Numbered from the stretch's first letter, positions 6,649 to 14,841 are shown. The stretch is 15,157 bases of DNA from Acidobacteriota bacterium (GCA_027458945.1 DAIDOU010000039.1:1-15157); one strand, 5' to 3'. Notes: generated by a model not told the origin, from the sequence alone. Translations and numbers: made by a program.

Positions 6649-9489
6649 ATGCCGCAGGTCTTTCGCGTCGGCGATCTAGCCCAGCAGATGGGCGTCTCGG
6701 TCGAGGAACTGATCTTCAAGCTGCGCTCGATCGGCGTGGACGTCACCACCGCGGAGAACACGCTGGATCTGTCCACGGTCCGCGACATCATCACCGGGCA
6801 GACGCTCGTGCGCCGCCCGCGCGAGGTGATCGTCCGGCAAGCCGCCACCAGCGCGGAGGAGCAGCGCAAGGCACCCACCGTGGCCGCCGAGCGGCCGAAG
6901 CGGCGGCGGGTCGGCCGGCGTGGCGTCGGCCTCGACGAGGAGCTTCCCGACGAGGTTCCCAACCTCGCCGCGATGGCGGTCCCCGCCTCGGCGAAGCCGG
7001 CCGTCAGGGCCCCGGACGAGACCGAGGGTGCGGCGCTCGAGGAAACCGAGGTCGAGACCGAGGCCGAGCCGGCGCTCGAAGCCGTGCCGGCCGAGGCCGA
7101 GGCGGCCGCCGAGGTTGCGGTCGAGCTTCCGGCTCCGGTCGCGCCCCCGCCCGAGGAGGTGCCCGCCAAGCCGGCCCGCGCCCGCGGCTCCAAGGCCGCG
7201 AAGGCGGCGAAATCCGAGGCGGCTGCCGAGCCGGTCGCTGCCGAGACCCCGGTGAAGGCGGCCGCTCCCGTGCCCGCGCCGGTGGAGGAGGCCGCGCCCG
7301 CCACCGCCACGCCCGCGGCGGCGCCCAAGGCGAAGACGGCGGTCCGCGAGACCGCGCGGCCCGCGAAGAAAGGCACCAAGGCGCCGCTCGAGTCGCAGCT
7401 GCGCGAGCTGTCGGACGACGAGGTGCGCCAGCGCATCCTCGCCGCCAAGCAGGCCGCGGCGGCGAAGCCCGCCGAGAAGGCGGCCGCCCCCGGCCGCGGC
7501 AAGTCGTCGCGCAAGGCGAAGGCCGCCGCCGATGCGGACGAGATCCGTGACCTGCTCGCCAAGTTCGAGGAGTCGAAGGTCCGCGCCGCGGCGGAGGGCA
7601 CGACCGCGCCGCGGCCGGGGGCCCCGGGCGGCGGCCGCGGCCGGCCGACGATGCACCGGCCCCGGCGCGAGCGCAGCGAGGCCCCGACCGAGGCGCGCAC
7701 CGTCACGGTGTCGTTCCGCGACGGCCTCAAGCCCGAGGGACCCGTCTACCTTTCCGAGGCGGTCACGGTCCGCGAGCTGGCCGAGAAGCTCAACGTCCTG
7801 GTCAAGGACCTGATGGCGTACCTCATCTTCAAGAAGATCCTGGTCACCGCCAACCAGGCGCTGCCGCAGGAACTCGCCGAGAAGATCTGCGAGGACCTCG
7901 GGATCGAGGCGATGGTCGTGAGCTTCGAGGAGGAGATCGACCTGCAGCAGGAGGAGGCGGCCGACTCCCTCGCCAAGCCGGAGCCGCGCCCGCCCGTCGT
8001 GACCGTGATGGGCCACGTCGACCACGGCAAGACCTCGCTCCTGGACGCGATCCGCTCGACGCGGGTGGCGGCCGGCGAGGCCGGCGGCATCACGCAGCAC
8101 ATCGGCGCCTCGCGCGTCGTCCACAAGGACAAGCCGATCGTGTTCATCGACACGCCCGGCCACGCCGCGTTCACGCAGATGCGCGCCCGCGGCGCCAAGG
8201 TCACCGACATCGTGGTGTTGGTGGTCGCAGCCGACGACGGCGTGATGCCGCAGACGGTCGAGGCGATCAACCACGCCCGCGCCGCGCACGTCCCCCTGAT
8301 CGTGGCGATCAACAAGATCGACAAGCCGAACGCCAACCCGGAGCGCGTCAAGCAGGAGCTGGCGCAGCAGGGCGTGCTGCTCGAGGGCTGGGGCGGCGAG
8401 ACCCCGGTGGCGCAGGTCTCGGCGACCAAGGGCCAGGGGATCGACGAGCTGCTCGAGGTCATCCTCCTCGTCGCCGAGATGGCGGACATCAAGGCGGTGC
8501 GCGAGGGGATGGCGCGCGGCACCGTGCTCGAGGCGCGCAAGGAGCGCGGCCGCGGCGTCGTGGCCAGCGTGCTCGTACAGCAGGGCACGCTGTCGCAGGG
8601 CGATTGCTTCTTCGCCGGCTCGACGTACGGCCGGGTGCGCGCGATGCTCGACACCAACCGCAAGCCCGTGCGCGCGGCGAAGCCGTCCGACGCGGTCGAG
8701 ATCATGGGCCTGGAGGACATCCCGGAGGCCGGCGACACGTTCCAGGTGGTCGAGGACGAGTCCCGCGCCCGCGAGGTGGCCGGACACCGGCAGGCCAAGC
8801 AGCGCGAGGAGCAACTGGCGGGCAACCGCAAGGTCACGCTCGAGGGCCTGATGGACAAGATCAAGAGCGACGAGGTCAAGGCGCTCAACATCGTCCTCAA
8901 GGCCGACGTGCAGGGCTCGGTCGAGGTGCTGCGCGACACGCTCGCGAAGCTCTCCACCGCGGAGGTCGCGATCAACGTGATCCACGCGTCCGCCGGCGCG
9001 ATCACCGCCAACGACATCCTGCTCGCCTCGGCGTCGCAGGCGATCGTCATCGGCTTCAACGTCCGCCCCGAGCGCTCGGCGAAGGAGCTGGCGGAGCGCG
9101 AGAAGGTGGACGTCCGCCTCTACTCGATCATCTACAACCTCACCGACGAGCTGCAGAAGGCGATGGTCGGGCTGCTCAAGCCGACGTACAAGGAAGAAGA
9201 GCTCGGCCGCGCCGAGGTGCGTGAGGTGTTCAAGGTGTCGAAGGTGGGCACGATCGCCGGCTGCATGGTGACCGACGGCCTGATCCTGCGCACCGCGAAG
9301 GCGCGCCTGCTGCGCGACAACGTCGTGATCTGGGAGGGCAACCTGGCGTCGCTCAAGCGCTTCAAGGACGACGCGTCCGAGGTCAAGAACGGGTTCGAGT
9401 GCGGCATCGGCCTGGAGAAGTTCCACGACATCAAGCTCGGCGATGTCATCGAGGCCTACCGCACCGTGGAAGTGGCACGAGAGGCGTGA
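6649..9489 (+). CDS. infB: Translation initiation factor IF-2
   Basis: A GTPase that brings initiator tRNA to the 30S subunit and promotes subunit joining; 946 residues. A short IF2_N domain (1-52) is followed by a very long Ala/Pro/Glu/Lys-rich linker (about 60-355), then a second IF2_N-type domain (about 365-430). The G domain has G1 GHVDHGKT at 455-462, G3 DTPGH at 501-505, G4 NKID at 555-558 and G5 SATKG. Domains II, III and the tRNA-binding C-terminal domain follow and look complete. The ATG lies three bases after the nusA stop, with GAGGAG (6637-6642) inside the nusA end as its ribosome binding site. The linker is compositionally biased and usually poorly conserved. Confidence 0.97.
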   Translation: MPQVFRVGDLAQQMGVSVEELIFKLRSIGVDVTTAENTLDLSTVRDIITGQTLVRRPREVIVRQAATSAEEQRKAPTVAAERPKRRRVGRRGVGLDEELPDEVPNLAAMAVPASAKPAVRAPDETEGAALEETEVETEAEPALEAVPAEAEAAAEVAVELPAPVAPPPEEVPAKPARARGSKAAKAAKSEAAAEPVAAETPVKAAAPVPAPVEEAAPATATPAAAPKAKTAVRETARPAKKGTKAPLESQLRELSDDEVRQRILAAKQAAAAKPAEKAAAPGRGKSSRKAKAAADADEIRDLLAKFEESKVRAAAEGTTAPRPGAPGGGRGRPTMHRPRRERSEAPTEARTVTVSFRDGLKPEGPVYLSEAVTVRELAEKLNVLVKDLMAYLIFKKILVTANQALPQELAEKICEDLGIEAMVVSFEEEIDLQQEEAADSLAKPEPRPPVVTVMGHVDHGKTSLLDAIRSTRVAAGEAGGITQHIGASRVVHKDKPIVFIDTPGHAAFTQMRARGAKVTDIVVLVVAADDGVMPQTVEAINHARAAHVPLIVAINKIDKPNANPERVKQELAQQGVLLEGWGGETPVAQVSATKGQGIDELLEVILLVAEMADIKAVREGMARGTVLEARKERGRGVVASVLVQQGTLSQGDCFFAGSTYGRVRAMLDTNRKPVRAAKPSDAVEIMGLEDIPEAGDTFQVVEDESRAREVAGHRQAKQREEQLAGNRKVTLEGLMDKIKSDEVKALNIVLKADVQGSVEVLRDTLAKLSTAEVAINVIHASAGAITANDILLASASQAIVIGFNVRPERSAKELAEREKVDVRLYSIIYNLTDELQKAMVGLLKPTYKEEELGRAEVREVFKVSKVGTIAGCMVTDGLILRTAKARLLRDNVVIWEGNLASLKRFKDDASEVKNGFECGIGLEKFHDIKLGDVIEAYRTVEVAREA

Positions 9490-9493
9490 TGGG

Positions 9494-9528
9494 GCACCGG
9501 GGTCCGGAGTCCGGGGTCCGGGGTCCGA
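9494..9528. repeat. Heptamer repeat GGTCCGG between infB and ylxP
   Basis: Five gapless heptamers: GCACCGG, then GGTCCGG, AGTCCGG, GGTCCGG and GGTCCGA. They fill most of the 52-bp infB-ylxP gap, the only non-overlapping junction of more than three bases between rimP and truB. The unit resembles the GGACCAC/GGTCCAC array next to mdh. Confidence 0.8.
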
Positions 9529-9541
9529 TGGGGGCTCGCGG

Positions 9542-9868
9542 ATGAGTGGGAAGCCGCCCCTGTTCGTGGCCGTGGCGCAGGTCGAGCTGCACCTGCCCGG
9601 GGCGCGGTCGCTCAAGGACAAGCGGCAGGACGTGCGCTCGCTCGTGGAGAGGATGCGCCACCGGCTCGCCGTCCTCGTGGTCGAGAGCGACCATCAGGAG
9701 CTGCACCAGCGTGCGGCGCTCGCCGTGAGCGCACTCGCCACCGACGCCGGGGCCGCCCGCGGCACCGTCGCCCGCGCCCTCGATATCGTGCACGAGAGCT
9801 TCCCCGGGGTCGTGCTCGACGAGCGGCTCGAGGTGGTGCAGGTCGGCCGGGAGGTGGACGGTGCGTGA
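9542..9868 (+). CDS. ylxP: DUF503 / YlxP-like protein
   Basis: A 108-residue protein of the DUF503 family, recognised by VELHLPGARSLKDKRQDVRS near the N-terminus and the following ESDHQELHQRAALAVSALATD segment. The fold is small alpha/beta. The family sits between infB and rbfA in many bacteria, including Bacillus subtilis (ylxP), as here. Its biochemical role is not established; an accessory role in ribosome assembly is inferred from context. ATG 9542 is the first in-frame start compatible with the family, but no good Shine-Dalgarno precedes it, perhaps because the heptamer repeat separates it from infB. The end overlaps rbfA by eight bases. Confidence 0.88.
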   Translation: MSGKPPLFVAVAQVELHLPGARSLKDKRQDVRSLVERMRHRLAVLVVESDHQELHQRAALAVSALATDAGAARGTVARALDIVHESFPGVVLDERLEVVQVGREVDGA

Positions 9869-10280
9869 CGGGCTGGTGCGCCGCGAGAGGCTGACGCACG
9901 CGCTGCGTGAGGTGCTCTCGGAGCTGCTGCTCAAGGAGGTCAAGGACCCCCGCCTGGCCGGGGTGGTGATCTCCGCGGTCGAGCTCTCGGGGGACCTGAA
10001 GCTGGCGCGCGCGTTCTTCTCCGTGTTCGGCGACGACGAGCGCGTGCGCCAGGCGGCCGACGGGCTCGCGCAGGCGCGCGGCTTCCTCCGCCACGAGAGC
10101 GCGAAGCGGCTGCGGATGCACACCCCTCCGGACCTCGAGTTCAAGCGCGACCTGGGGTTCGAGCGCGCCGACCGCATCGCGCGGGTGCTCGACGAGATAC
10201 ACGGGGCTGGGGGCTCGGGGCTCGAGGCCCGGGAAGCCAACGACACTACCGAGACAGAGGGCGGAGACGGCGATGCGTGA
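9861..10280 (+). CDS. rbfA: Ribosome-binding factor A
   Basis: A 30S maturation factor with a KH-like fold that acts on helix 1 of 16S rRNA; 139 residues. The family motif KDPRLAGVVISAVELSGDLK lies at about 28-47, followed by ARAFFSVFGDDE and the helix ending FLRHESAKRLRMHTPPDLEF. The start is GTG 9861, with GGGAGG six bases upstream, and overlaps ylxP by eight bases. The core ends near DEIHG (about residue 115). The remaining 24 residues are Gly/Glu/Asp-rich and begin where the DNA becomes a heptamer repeat, so this tail is probably repeat-derived rather than conserved. Confidence 0.95.
   Translation: MRDGLVRRERLTHALREVLSELLLKEVKDPRLAGVVISAVELSGDLKLARAFFSVFGDDERVRQAADGLAQARGFLRHESAKRLRMHTPPDLEFKRDLGFERADRIARVLDEIHGAGGSGLEAREANDTTETEGGDGDA
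10203..10237. repeat. Heptamer repeat GGGGCTC inside the rbfA 3' end
   Basis: Units GGGGCTG, GGGGCTC (twice), GAGGCCC and a diverged GGGAAGC run without gaps from 10203 to 10237. Because 7 is not a multiple of 3, the repeat is read in successive frames and yields non-repetitive residues after DEIHG. It is the only such array seen inside a recognised coding region here. Confidence 0.75.
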
Positions 10281-11256
10281 GGCGACGCGCGACACCGGCG
10301 CGGCGCTCGCGCGCCTGCGGCGCGCCTCGCGCGTCCTCCTGACCTCGCATGCCGCGCCGGACGGCGACGCGCTCGGCTCCGAACTCGGCCTCGCCGAGGT
10401 GGCGCGGGCGCTCGGGATCGCCGTGACGATCGTCAACCGCGACCCGCACCCGGCGCCGCTGGGGTTCCTCCCCGGCCTCGAGACGATCCGGGTTGAAGCC
10501 GAGCTTCCGGCCGGCTTCGAGCGCGAGTTCGACCTCGCGGTCCTGCTCGAGTGCCCGGGCCTCGACCGGCCGGCCCTCGCCGGTCTCGAGCGGCTCCCGC
10601 TGCTCAACATCGACCACCACCTCGAGAACGCCCGCTACGCCGAGGTCAACGTCGTGGACGAGGACGCCCCGGCGGTGGGCGAGATGGTGCTGGCGATCGC
10701 CGAAGCGGCCGGCGTCGCGGTGACGGAGAGCATGGCCACCAACCTGTACGCGGCGCTCGTCACCGACACCGGCGATTTCCGCTACTCGAACGCGACCCCG
10801 CGCGCGTTCACGGCCGCCGCGCGGCTGGTGACGGCGGGGGCGCGCCCGGCCCAGATCGCCGAGGCGTTGTGGGAGCACAACCCGGAGCGGGTCGTGCGCC
10901 TGACCGCCGAGGTGCTGGGAACGCTCGAGTTGCTGGCCGGCGGCCGACTGGCCGTGATCTCGTGCGACCGGGCGATGCTGGAGCACGCCGGCGCCCGGCC
11001 GGAGGACACGGAGAACCTGATCAACATCCCGCGCGGCATCGACGGGGTGCGCGTCGCCGTCTTCTTCAAGGCGCTCAAGGACGGGGCGGTGCGCGTCTCG
11101 CTGCGCTCGCGCGGCGACGTGGACGTCCAGGGCGTCGCGAAGGCGTTCGGCGGCGGCGGCCACCGCAACGCCGCCGGGTGCACGATCGCCGGCACCGTCG
11201 CAGAGGCGAGGCCCCGGCTGCTGGCGGCCGCGCTCTCCGTCGTGGAGCGCCCATGA
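10273..11256 (+). CDS. nrnA: DHH/DHHA1 phosphoesterase, NrnA-like (nanoRNase / pAp phosphatase)
   Basis: 327 residues, the usual size. NrnA-type enzymes finish RNA decay by hydrolysing 2-5 nt RNAs and can dephosphorylate pAp, using Mn2+. Seen: motif I H26-AAPDGDALGS (H26, D30, D32), motif III DHH at 114-116, motif IV TDTGDF at 164-169 (D165), and the DHHA1 domain with GGGGHRNAAG at 293-302. The motif II position usually held by Asp is E93 (LLECPGLDR). The ATG overlaps the rbfA stop by eight bases and is preceded by GGCGGAG. Neighbours rbfA, truB and pnp fit an RNA-metabolism role. Choice of pAp or nanoRNA as main substrate cannot be made from sequence. Confidence 0.9.
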   Translation: MREATRDTGAALARLRRASRVLLTSHAAPDGDALGSELGLAEVARALGIAVTIVNRDPHPAPLGFLPGLETIRVEAELPAGFEREFDLAVLLECPGLDRPALAGLERLPLLNIDHHLENARYAEVNVVDEDAPAVGEMVLAIAEAAGVAVTESMATNLYAALVTDTGDFRYSNATPRAFTAAARLVTAGARPAQIAEALWEHNPERVVRLTAEVLGTLELLAGGRLAVISCDRAMLEHAGARPEDTENLINIPRGIDGVRVAVFFKALKDGAVRVSLRSRGDVDVQGVAKAFGGGGHRNAAGCTIAGTVAEARPRLLAAALSVVERP

Positions 11257-12194
11257 GCCCCTCCCCCAACGGCTTCCTCCTCGTCGACAAGCCGGCCGGG
11301 CCGACCTCGCACGACGTCGTGCAGGCGGCGCGCCGGGCGCTCAAGGAACGCCGGATCGGCCACACCGGCACCCTCGACCCGGCGGCGACGGGGCTGCTGC
11401 TGCTGTGCATCGGCAAGGCCACCCGCCTGCAGCAGTACCTGCTCGCCTGGGAGAAGACGTACTGCGGCGAGATCCGCCTCGGCTGGGGCACGACGACGTA
11501 CGACGCGGAGGGCGAGCCGCTCGCCGCCGCCAGGCCGGTGCCCGAGCTGACCGAGGCGGACATCGCGTCGCTCGTCGAGCGCTTCTCCGGCGAGATCGAG
11601 CAGCTACCGCCCCCCTACTCGGCCAAGAAGTCCGGCGGGCGCAAGTTCTACGAGCTGGCGCGTGCCGGCGAGGAGGTCCCGCTGCAGCCCAAGCGGGTGA
11701 CGGTGCAGAGCATGACGCTGACCGCCGCGGGCCCGGACCGCATCGGCTTCGAGGTGACCTGCTCCTCGGGCACCTACCTGCGTTCCCTCGCCCACGACAT
11801 CGGCGAGGCGCTCGGGTGCGGCGGCCACCTGGCCTCGCTGCGCCGCGTTCGTATCGGCCCCTGGCGCGTCGCGGACGCGGTCAGCGCCGAGACGCTCGCC
11901 AACCGGCCGCAGGAGGTCCCGGCGGGCGCGTTCGTGTCGCTCGCGTCGGCGATCCTGCCGTTCCCCGAGGTGAGGCTCAACCCGACGGCGATCGACCACT
12001 TCGTGCACGGCCAGGAGGTTGCGGTGCGCGAGGTGGACGGCGCCTACGTGGCGGGGGCGCCGGTGGCTGTCCGCGACCGCTCCGGCGAGCTGGTGGGGGT
12101 GGGCGTGGCGCTCGCCTTCCTGGCGCGGGCGAGGACCGTCAACGTGGCGCCGCGCATGGTCCTGGCCGAGGTTGAGGCCCCCGCGGGGACGTGA
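11253..12194 (+). CDS. truB: tRNA pseudouridine(55) synthase TruB
   Basis: Converts U55 to pseudouridine in the T-arm of tRNAs; 313 residues. The catalytic motif GHTGTLDPAATGLL has its Asp at residue 42. FLLVDKPAGPTSHDVV near the start and VTCSSGTYLRSLAHDIGEALG in the second half are family signatures. A C-terminal PUA-like domain (about 235-305) follows. The ATG overlaps the nrnA TGA (ATGA), so translation is probably coupled. The last 20 or so bases before the stop also contain the -35 box of the rpsO promoter. Confidence 0.96.
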   Translation: MSPSPNGFLLVDKPAGPTSHDVVQAARRALKERRIGHTGTLDPAATGLLLLCIGKATRLQQYLLAWEKTYCGEIRLGWGTTTYDAEGEPLAAARPVPELTEADIASLVERFSGEIEQLPPPYSAKKSGGRKFYELARAGEEVPLQPKRVTVQSMTLTAAGPDRIGFEVTCSSGTYLRSLAHDIGEALGCGGHLASLRRVRIGPWRVADAVSAETLANRPQEVPAGAFVSLASAILPFPEVRLNPTAIDHFVHGQEVAVREVDGAYVAGAPVAVRDRSGELVGVGVALAFLARARTVNVAPRMVLAEVEAPAGT

Positions 12195-12200
12195 TATAGT
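12172..12200 (+). promoter_or_regulatory. Internal promoter for rpsO-pnp
   Basis: TTGAGG (12172-12177) and TATAGT (12195-12200, five of six to the -10 consensus) are exactly 17 bases apart, straddling the truB stop. The predicted start at about 12206-12207 would place the hairpin at 12206-12224 at the extreme 5' end of the transcript. E. coli rpsO likewise has its own promoter downstream of truB. Confidence 0.6.
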
Positions 12201-12205
12201 AATCA

Positions 12206-12224
12206 GCCTCCCGTTACCGGAGGC
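12206..12224 (+). promoter_or_regulatory. 5'-terminal hairpin of the rpsO leader
   Basis: GCCTCC (12206-12211) pairs perfectly with GGAGGC (12219-12224) around a 7-base loop. There is no T-run, so it is not a terminator. The 3' arm contains GGAGG, a Shine-Dalgarno sequence, so the hairpin could mask a ribosome binding site or stabilise the mRNA end. S15 represses its own translation through leader RNA in several phyla, but I cannot match this leader to a known class. Confidence 0.45.
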
Positions 12225-12229
12225 GCGAC

Positions 12230-12253
12230 GTGGAGATGTGGAGCGGACGATGA
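12230..12253 (+). other. Possible 7-codon leader ORF coupled to rpsO
   Basis: GTG at 12230 sits six bases after GGAGG (12219-12223) and opens a frame of seven codons, MEMWSGR with GTG read as Met. Its TGA overlaps the rpsO ATG as ATGA. An internal ATG at 12236 is an alternative start. The arrangement suits translational coupling, but an ORF this short can arise by chance. Confidence 0.25.
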
Positions 12254-12525
12254 CCGAACGCGAATTCGTTACGAGTAAAGAGCAGATCATCTCGGACTAC
12301 CGCCGTCACGAGCACGACAGCGGCTCGCCCGAAGTGCAAGTTGCTCTCATCACCAAGCGCATCGAGTACCTCACCGAGCACTTCAAGGCCCACGCCAAGG
12401 ATCACCACTCGCGCCGCGGCCTTCTGATGCTGGTGGGACAGAGGCGGCGCCTGCTGGAGTACCTCCGGCGCAAGGACCTCAGCCGGTACCGGTCGCTCAT
12501 CGAGCGGCTCGGCCTCCGCCGCTAG
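12250..12525 (+). CDS. rpsO: 30S ribosomal protein S15
   Basis: A primary 16S rRNA-binding protein of the 30S platform; 91 residues, against about 89 in the family. The S15 signature is complete: HDSGSPEVQVALITKRI, LTEHFKAHAKDHHSRRGLL and a VGQRRRLLEYL stretch. ATG 12250 follows GGAG (12240-12243) by six bases. It is followed after 32 bp by pnp with no terminator between, the classic rpsO-pnp pair. It probably has its own promoter within the truB end. Confidence 0.97.
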   Translation: MTEREFVTSKEQIISDYRRHEHDSGSPEVQVALITKRIEYLTEHFKAHAKDHHSRRGLLMLVGQRRRLLEYLRRKDLSRYRSLIERLGLRR

Positions 12526-12557
12526 GGTCGTTCTCGCCGCACACCCAAAGGAGCATC

Positions 12558-14759
12558 ATGGTCGTCACAGAGAGACACGAAATCGAAGGCAGAGCACTGG
12601 AATTCGAAGTCGGGAAGGTCGCCAAGCAGGCCGACGGGGCCTGCTTGGTGCGTTTCGGCGAGACGCTCGTGCTGGTCACGGCGTGCTTCCGCAAGGACAC
12701 GCGCGAGGGCGTGGACTTCCTCCCCCTCACCGTGGACTACCGCGAGAACACGTACGCCGGCGGCCGCATCCCCGGCGGCTGGTTCAAGCGCGAGGGACGC
12801 CCGACCGAGAAGGAGATCCTCACCTCCCGGCTGATCGACCGGCCGTTCCGGCCGCTCTTCCCCAAGGGGTACACCCACGAGACGCAGATCATCGGGTTCG
12901 TGCTGTCCGCGGACGGCGCCAACGATCCCGACGTGCTGGCGATCAACGGCGCCTCGGCGGCGCTGATGGTGTCGGGTTGCCCGTTCAACACCCCGGTGGG
13001 CGCGGTCCGCGTCGGCCTGGTCGACGGGCGGTTCGTGGTCAACCCGACGCACCAGCAGCGCGCCGAAGCGGCGCTCGAGATCGTGGTCGCCGGCACCGAA
13101 GACGCCGTCGTGATGGTCGAGGCCGGCGCCCGCGGCGTGACCGAGGCGCAGGTCCTCGACGCGATCGACCTCGCACACCGCGAGATCAAGAACATCATCG
13201 CGGCGCAGCTGCGCCTGCGGGCGCAGGTCGGCAAACCGAAGCCGGCGTGGACGGCGCCCGGCGCCCCCTGGAGCGAGGAGTTCGCGGCCGGGATCCGGCA
13301 GCGGTTCGCCGGCCCGCTCGATGCGGCACTGCGCGTCCGCGGCAAGTTCGAGCAGGGCGACGCGGTCGACCAGGTCGAGGCGGACGCCCTCGCCTCGCTC
13401 TCCGAAGATGAGCGGGCGGAGAAGACCCCCTGGGTCAAGGCGATCGTCCACGACATGGTCAAGGAGCAGTTCCGCGCCGCCGTCCTCGCCAAGGGCGAGC
13501 GGCTCGACGGCCGGGCGTTCGACGAGGTGCGCAAGGTCACCTGCGAGGTCGGCAACCTGCCCCGCACGCACGGCTCCGCCCTGTTCACGCGCGGCGAGAC
13601 CCAGGCGCTGGTGACGTGCACGCTCGGCACCTCCGACGACGTGCAGGTGATCGAGGCGCTCGAGGGCGAGAGCCAGCAGCGCTTCCTGCTGCACTACAAC
13701 TTCCCGCCGTTCTCGGTCGGCGAGGTCAAGTTCTTGCGCGGCCCCGGCCGGCGCGAGATCGGCCACGGCAACCTGGCCCGCCGCGCGCTCACCCCGATCA
13801 TGCCGGAGAAGAACGCCTTCCCGTACACGCTCCGTGTCGTCTCCGACATCCTCGAGTCGAACGGCTCGTCGTCGATGGCCACGGTGTGCGGCGGCACGCT
13901 CGCGCTCATGGACGCGGGGGTCCCGATCGTGGCGCCGGTCGCCGGCGTGGCGATGGGCCTCGTCTCGGACGGCACGCGCCACGCGGTCCTCACCGACATC
14001 GCCGGGCAGGAAGACCATTACGGCGACATGGACTTCAAGGTCGCCGGCACGCGCGAGGGGATCAACGCGTTGCAGATGGACATCAAGATCGGCGGCTTGC
14101 CGCGCGAGGTGATGGAGCGCGCCCTCGAGCAGGCCCGCCGCGGTCGCCTGCACCTCCTCGACATCATGGAGGCGACGATCGCCCAACCGCGGGCGGACAT
14201 CTCCAGCTACGCGCCGCGCATCATCTCGATCACGATCAACCCCGACAACATCCGCGACGTCATCGGACCCGGCGGCAAGACGATCCGGGCGATCCAGGAC
14301 GAGACCGGCGCGCGCATCAACATCGAGGACGACGGCCGCGTCGAGATCGCCACCGCCGACGAGGCCGCCGCCAGCCGCGCCGTGCAGATCATCGAGGGGC
14401 TCACCCGGCAGCCGCAGGTCGGCGAGATCTTCGAGGGCACGGTCAAGCGCATCGAGCCGTACGGCGCGTTCGTCGAGATCCTGCCCAACCGCGACGGCCT
14501 GCTGCACGTCTCCGAGCTGGCGTGGGAGCGCACCCGCGAGGTCACCGACGTGATCAAGCTGGGCGACAAGATCAAGGTCAAGATCATCGGCATCGACGGC
14601 AGCGACCGCATCAAGCTCTCCCACCGCGCCCTGATCCCGCCGCCCGAGGGGTACACCCCCGAATCCGGCGAGGGCGACAGCGAGCGCCCGCGCCGCCCGC
14701 GCGGCGACCGCCCCGGCGGGAGTCGCGACCGCGGCCCGCGCCGCGAGGGACGCCGCTAG
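12558..14759 (+). CDS. pnp: Polyribonucleotide nucleotidyltransferase (PNPase)
   Basis: A 3'-5' phosphorolytic exoribonuclease, usually a trimer and part of RNA-degrading assemblies; 733 residues. Domains: first RNase PH (about 10-220), helical linker (about 240-310), second RNase PH (about 320-545) with SNGSSSMATVCGG and the catalytic aspartates D486 and D492 in EDHYGDMDFKVAG, KH with GPGGKT at 570-575, and S1 from G622 to about 692. The tail after 700 is Arg/Gly/Pro-rich and ends REGRR, a likely nonspecific RNA-binding extension. AAAGGAG (12547-12553) precedes the ATG. A terminator follows. PNPase often autoregulates its own mRNA, but no obvious structure was found in the 32-bp gap to rpsO. 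Confidence 0.97.
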   Translation: MVVTERHEIEGRALEFEVGKVAKQADGACLVRFGETLVLVTACFRKDTREGVDFLPLTVDYRENTYAGGRIPGGWFKREGRPTEKEILTSRLIDRPFRPLFPKGYTHETQIIGFVLSADGANDPDVLAINGASAALMVSGCPFNTPVGAVRVGLVDGRFVVNPTHQQRAEAALEIVVAGTEDAVVMVEAGARGVTEAQVLDAIDLAHREIKNIIAAQLRLRAQVGKPKPAWTAPGAPWSEEFAAGIRQRFAGPLDAALRVRGKFEQGDAVDQVEADALASLSEDERAEKTPWVKAIVHDMVKEQFRAAVLAKGERLDGRAFDEVRKVTCEVGNLPRTHGSALFTRGETQALVTCTLGTSDDVQVIEALEGESQQRFLLHYNFPPFSVGEVKFLRGPGRREIGHGNLARRALTPIMPEKNAFPYTLRVVSDILESNGSSSMATVCGGTLALMDAGVPIVAPVAGVAMGLVSDGTRHAVLTDIAGQEDHYGDMDFKVAGTREGINALQMDIKIGGLPREVMERALEQARRGRLHLLDIMEATIAQPRADISSYAPRIISITINPDNIRDVIGPGGKTIRAIQDETGARINIEDDGRVEIATADEAAASRAVQIIEGLTRQPQVGEIFEGTVKRIEPYGAFVEILPNRDGLLHVSELAWERTREVTDVIKLGDKIKVKIIGIDGSDRIKLSHRALIPPPEGYTPESGEGDSERPRRPRGDRPGGSRDRGPRREGRR

Positions 14760-14790
14760 GCCGTTCCCCGTCATCGTCGATCACCGGTCC

Positions 14791-14821
14791 GAGGCCGCCG
14801 CGAGGCGGCCTCTTCCGTTTT
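14791..14821 (+). terminator. Intrinsic terminator after pnp
   Basis: A perfect 9-bp stem (GAGGCCGCC with GGCGGCCTC) has a GCGA loop, a GNRA tetraloop. It is followed by TTCCGTTTT and starts 31 bases after the pnp stop. The T-tract is interrupted by CCG but usable. It marks the end of the rimP-to-pnp cluster. Confidence 0.75.
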
Positions 14822-14841
14822 CGGCCCGGCGGGCGGCCGGC

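Noticed and set aside
6676..9621. Long antisense open frames opposite infB, nusA and pnp (for example 981, 551 and 750 codons).
   Set aside because: They mirror the real genes, have Arg/Leu/Asp/Val-biased sequences with no recognisable domains, and reflect high GC at third codon positions.
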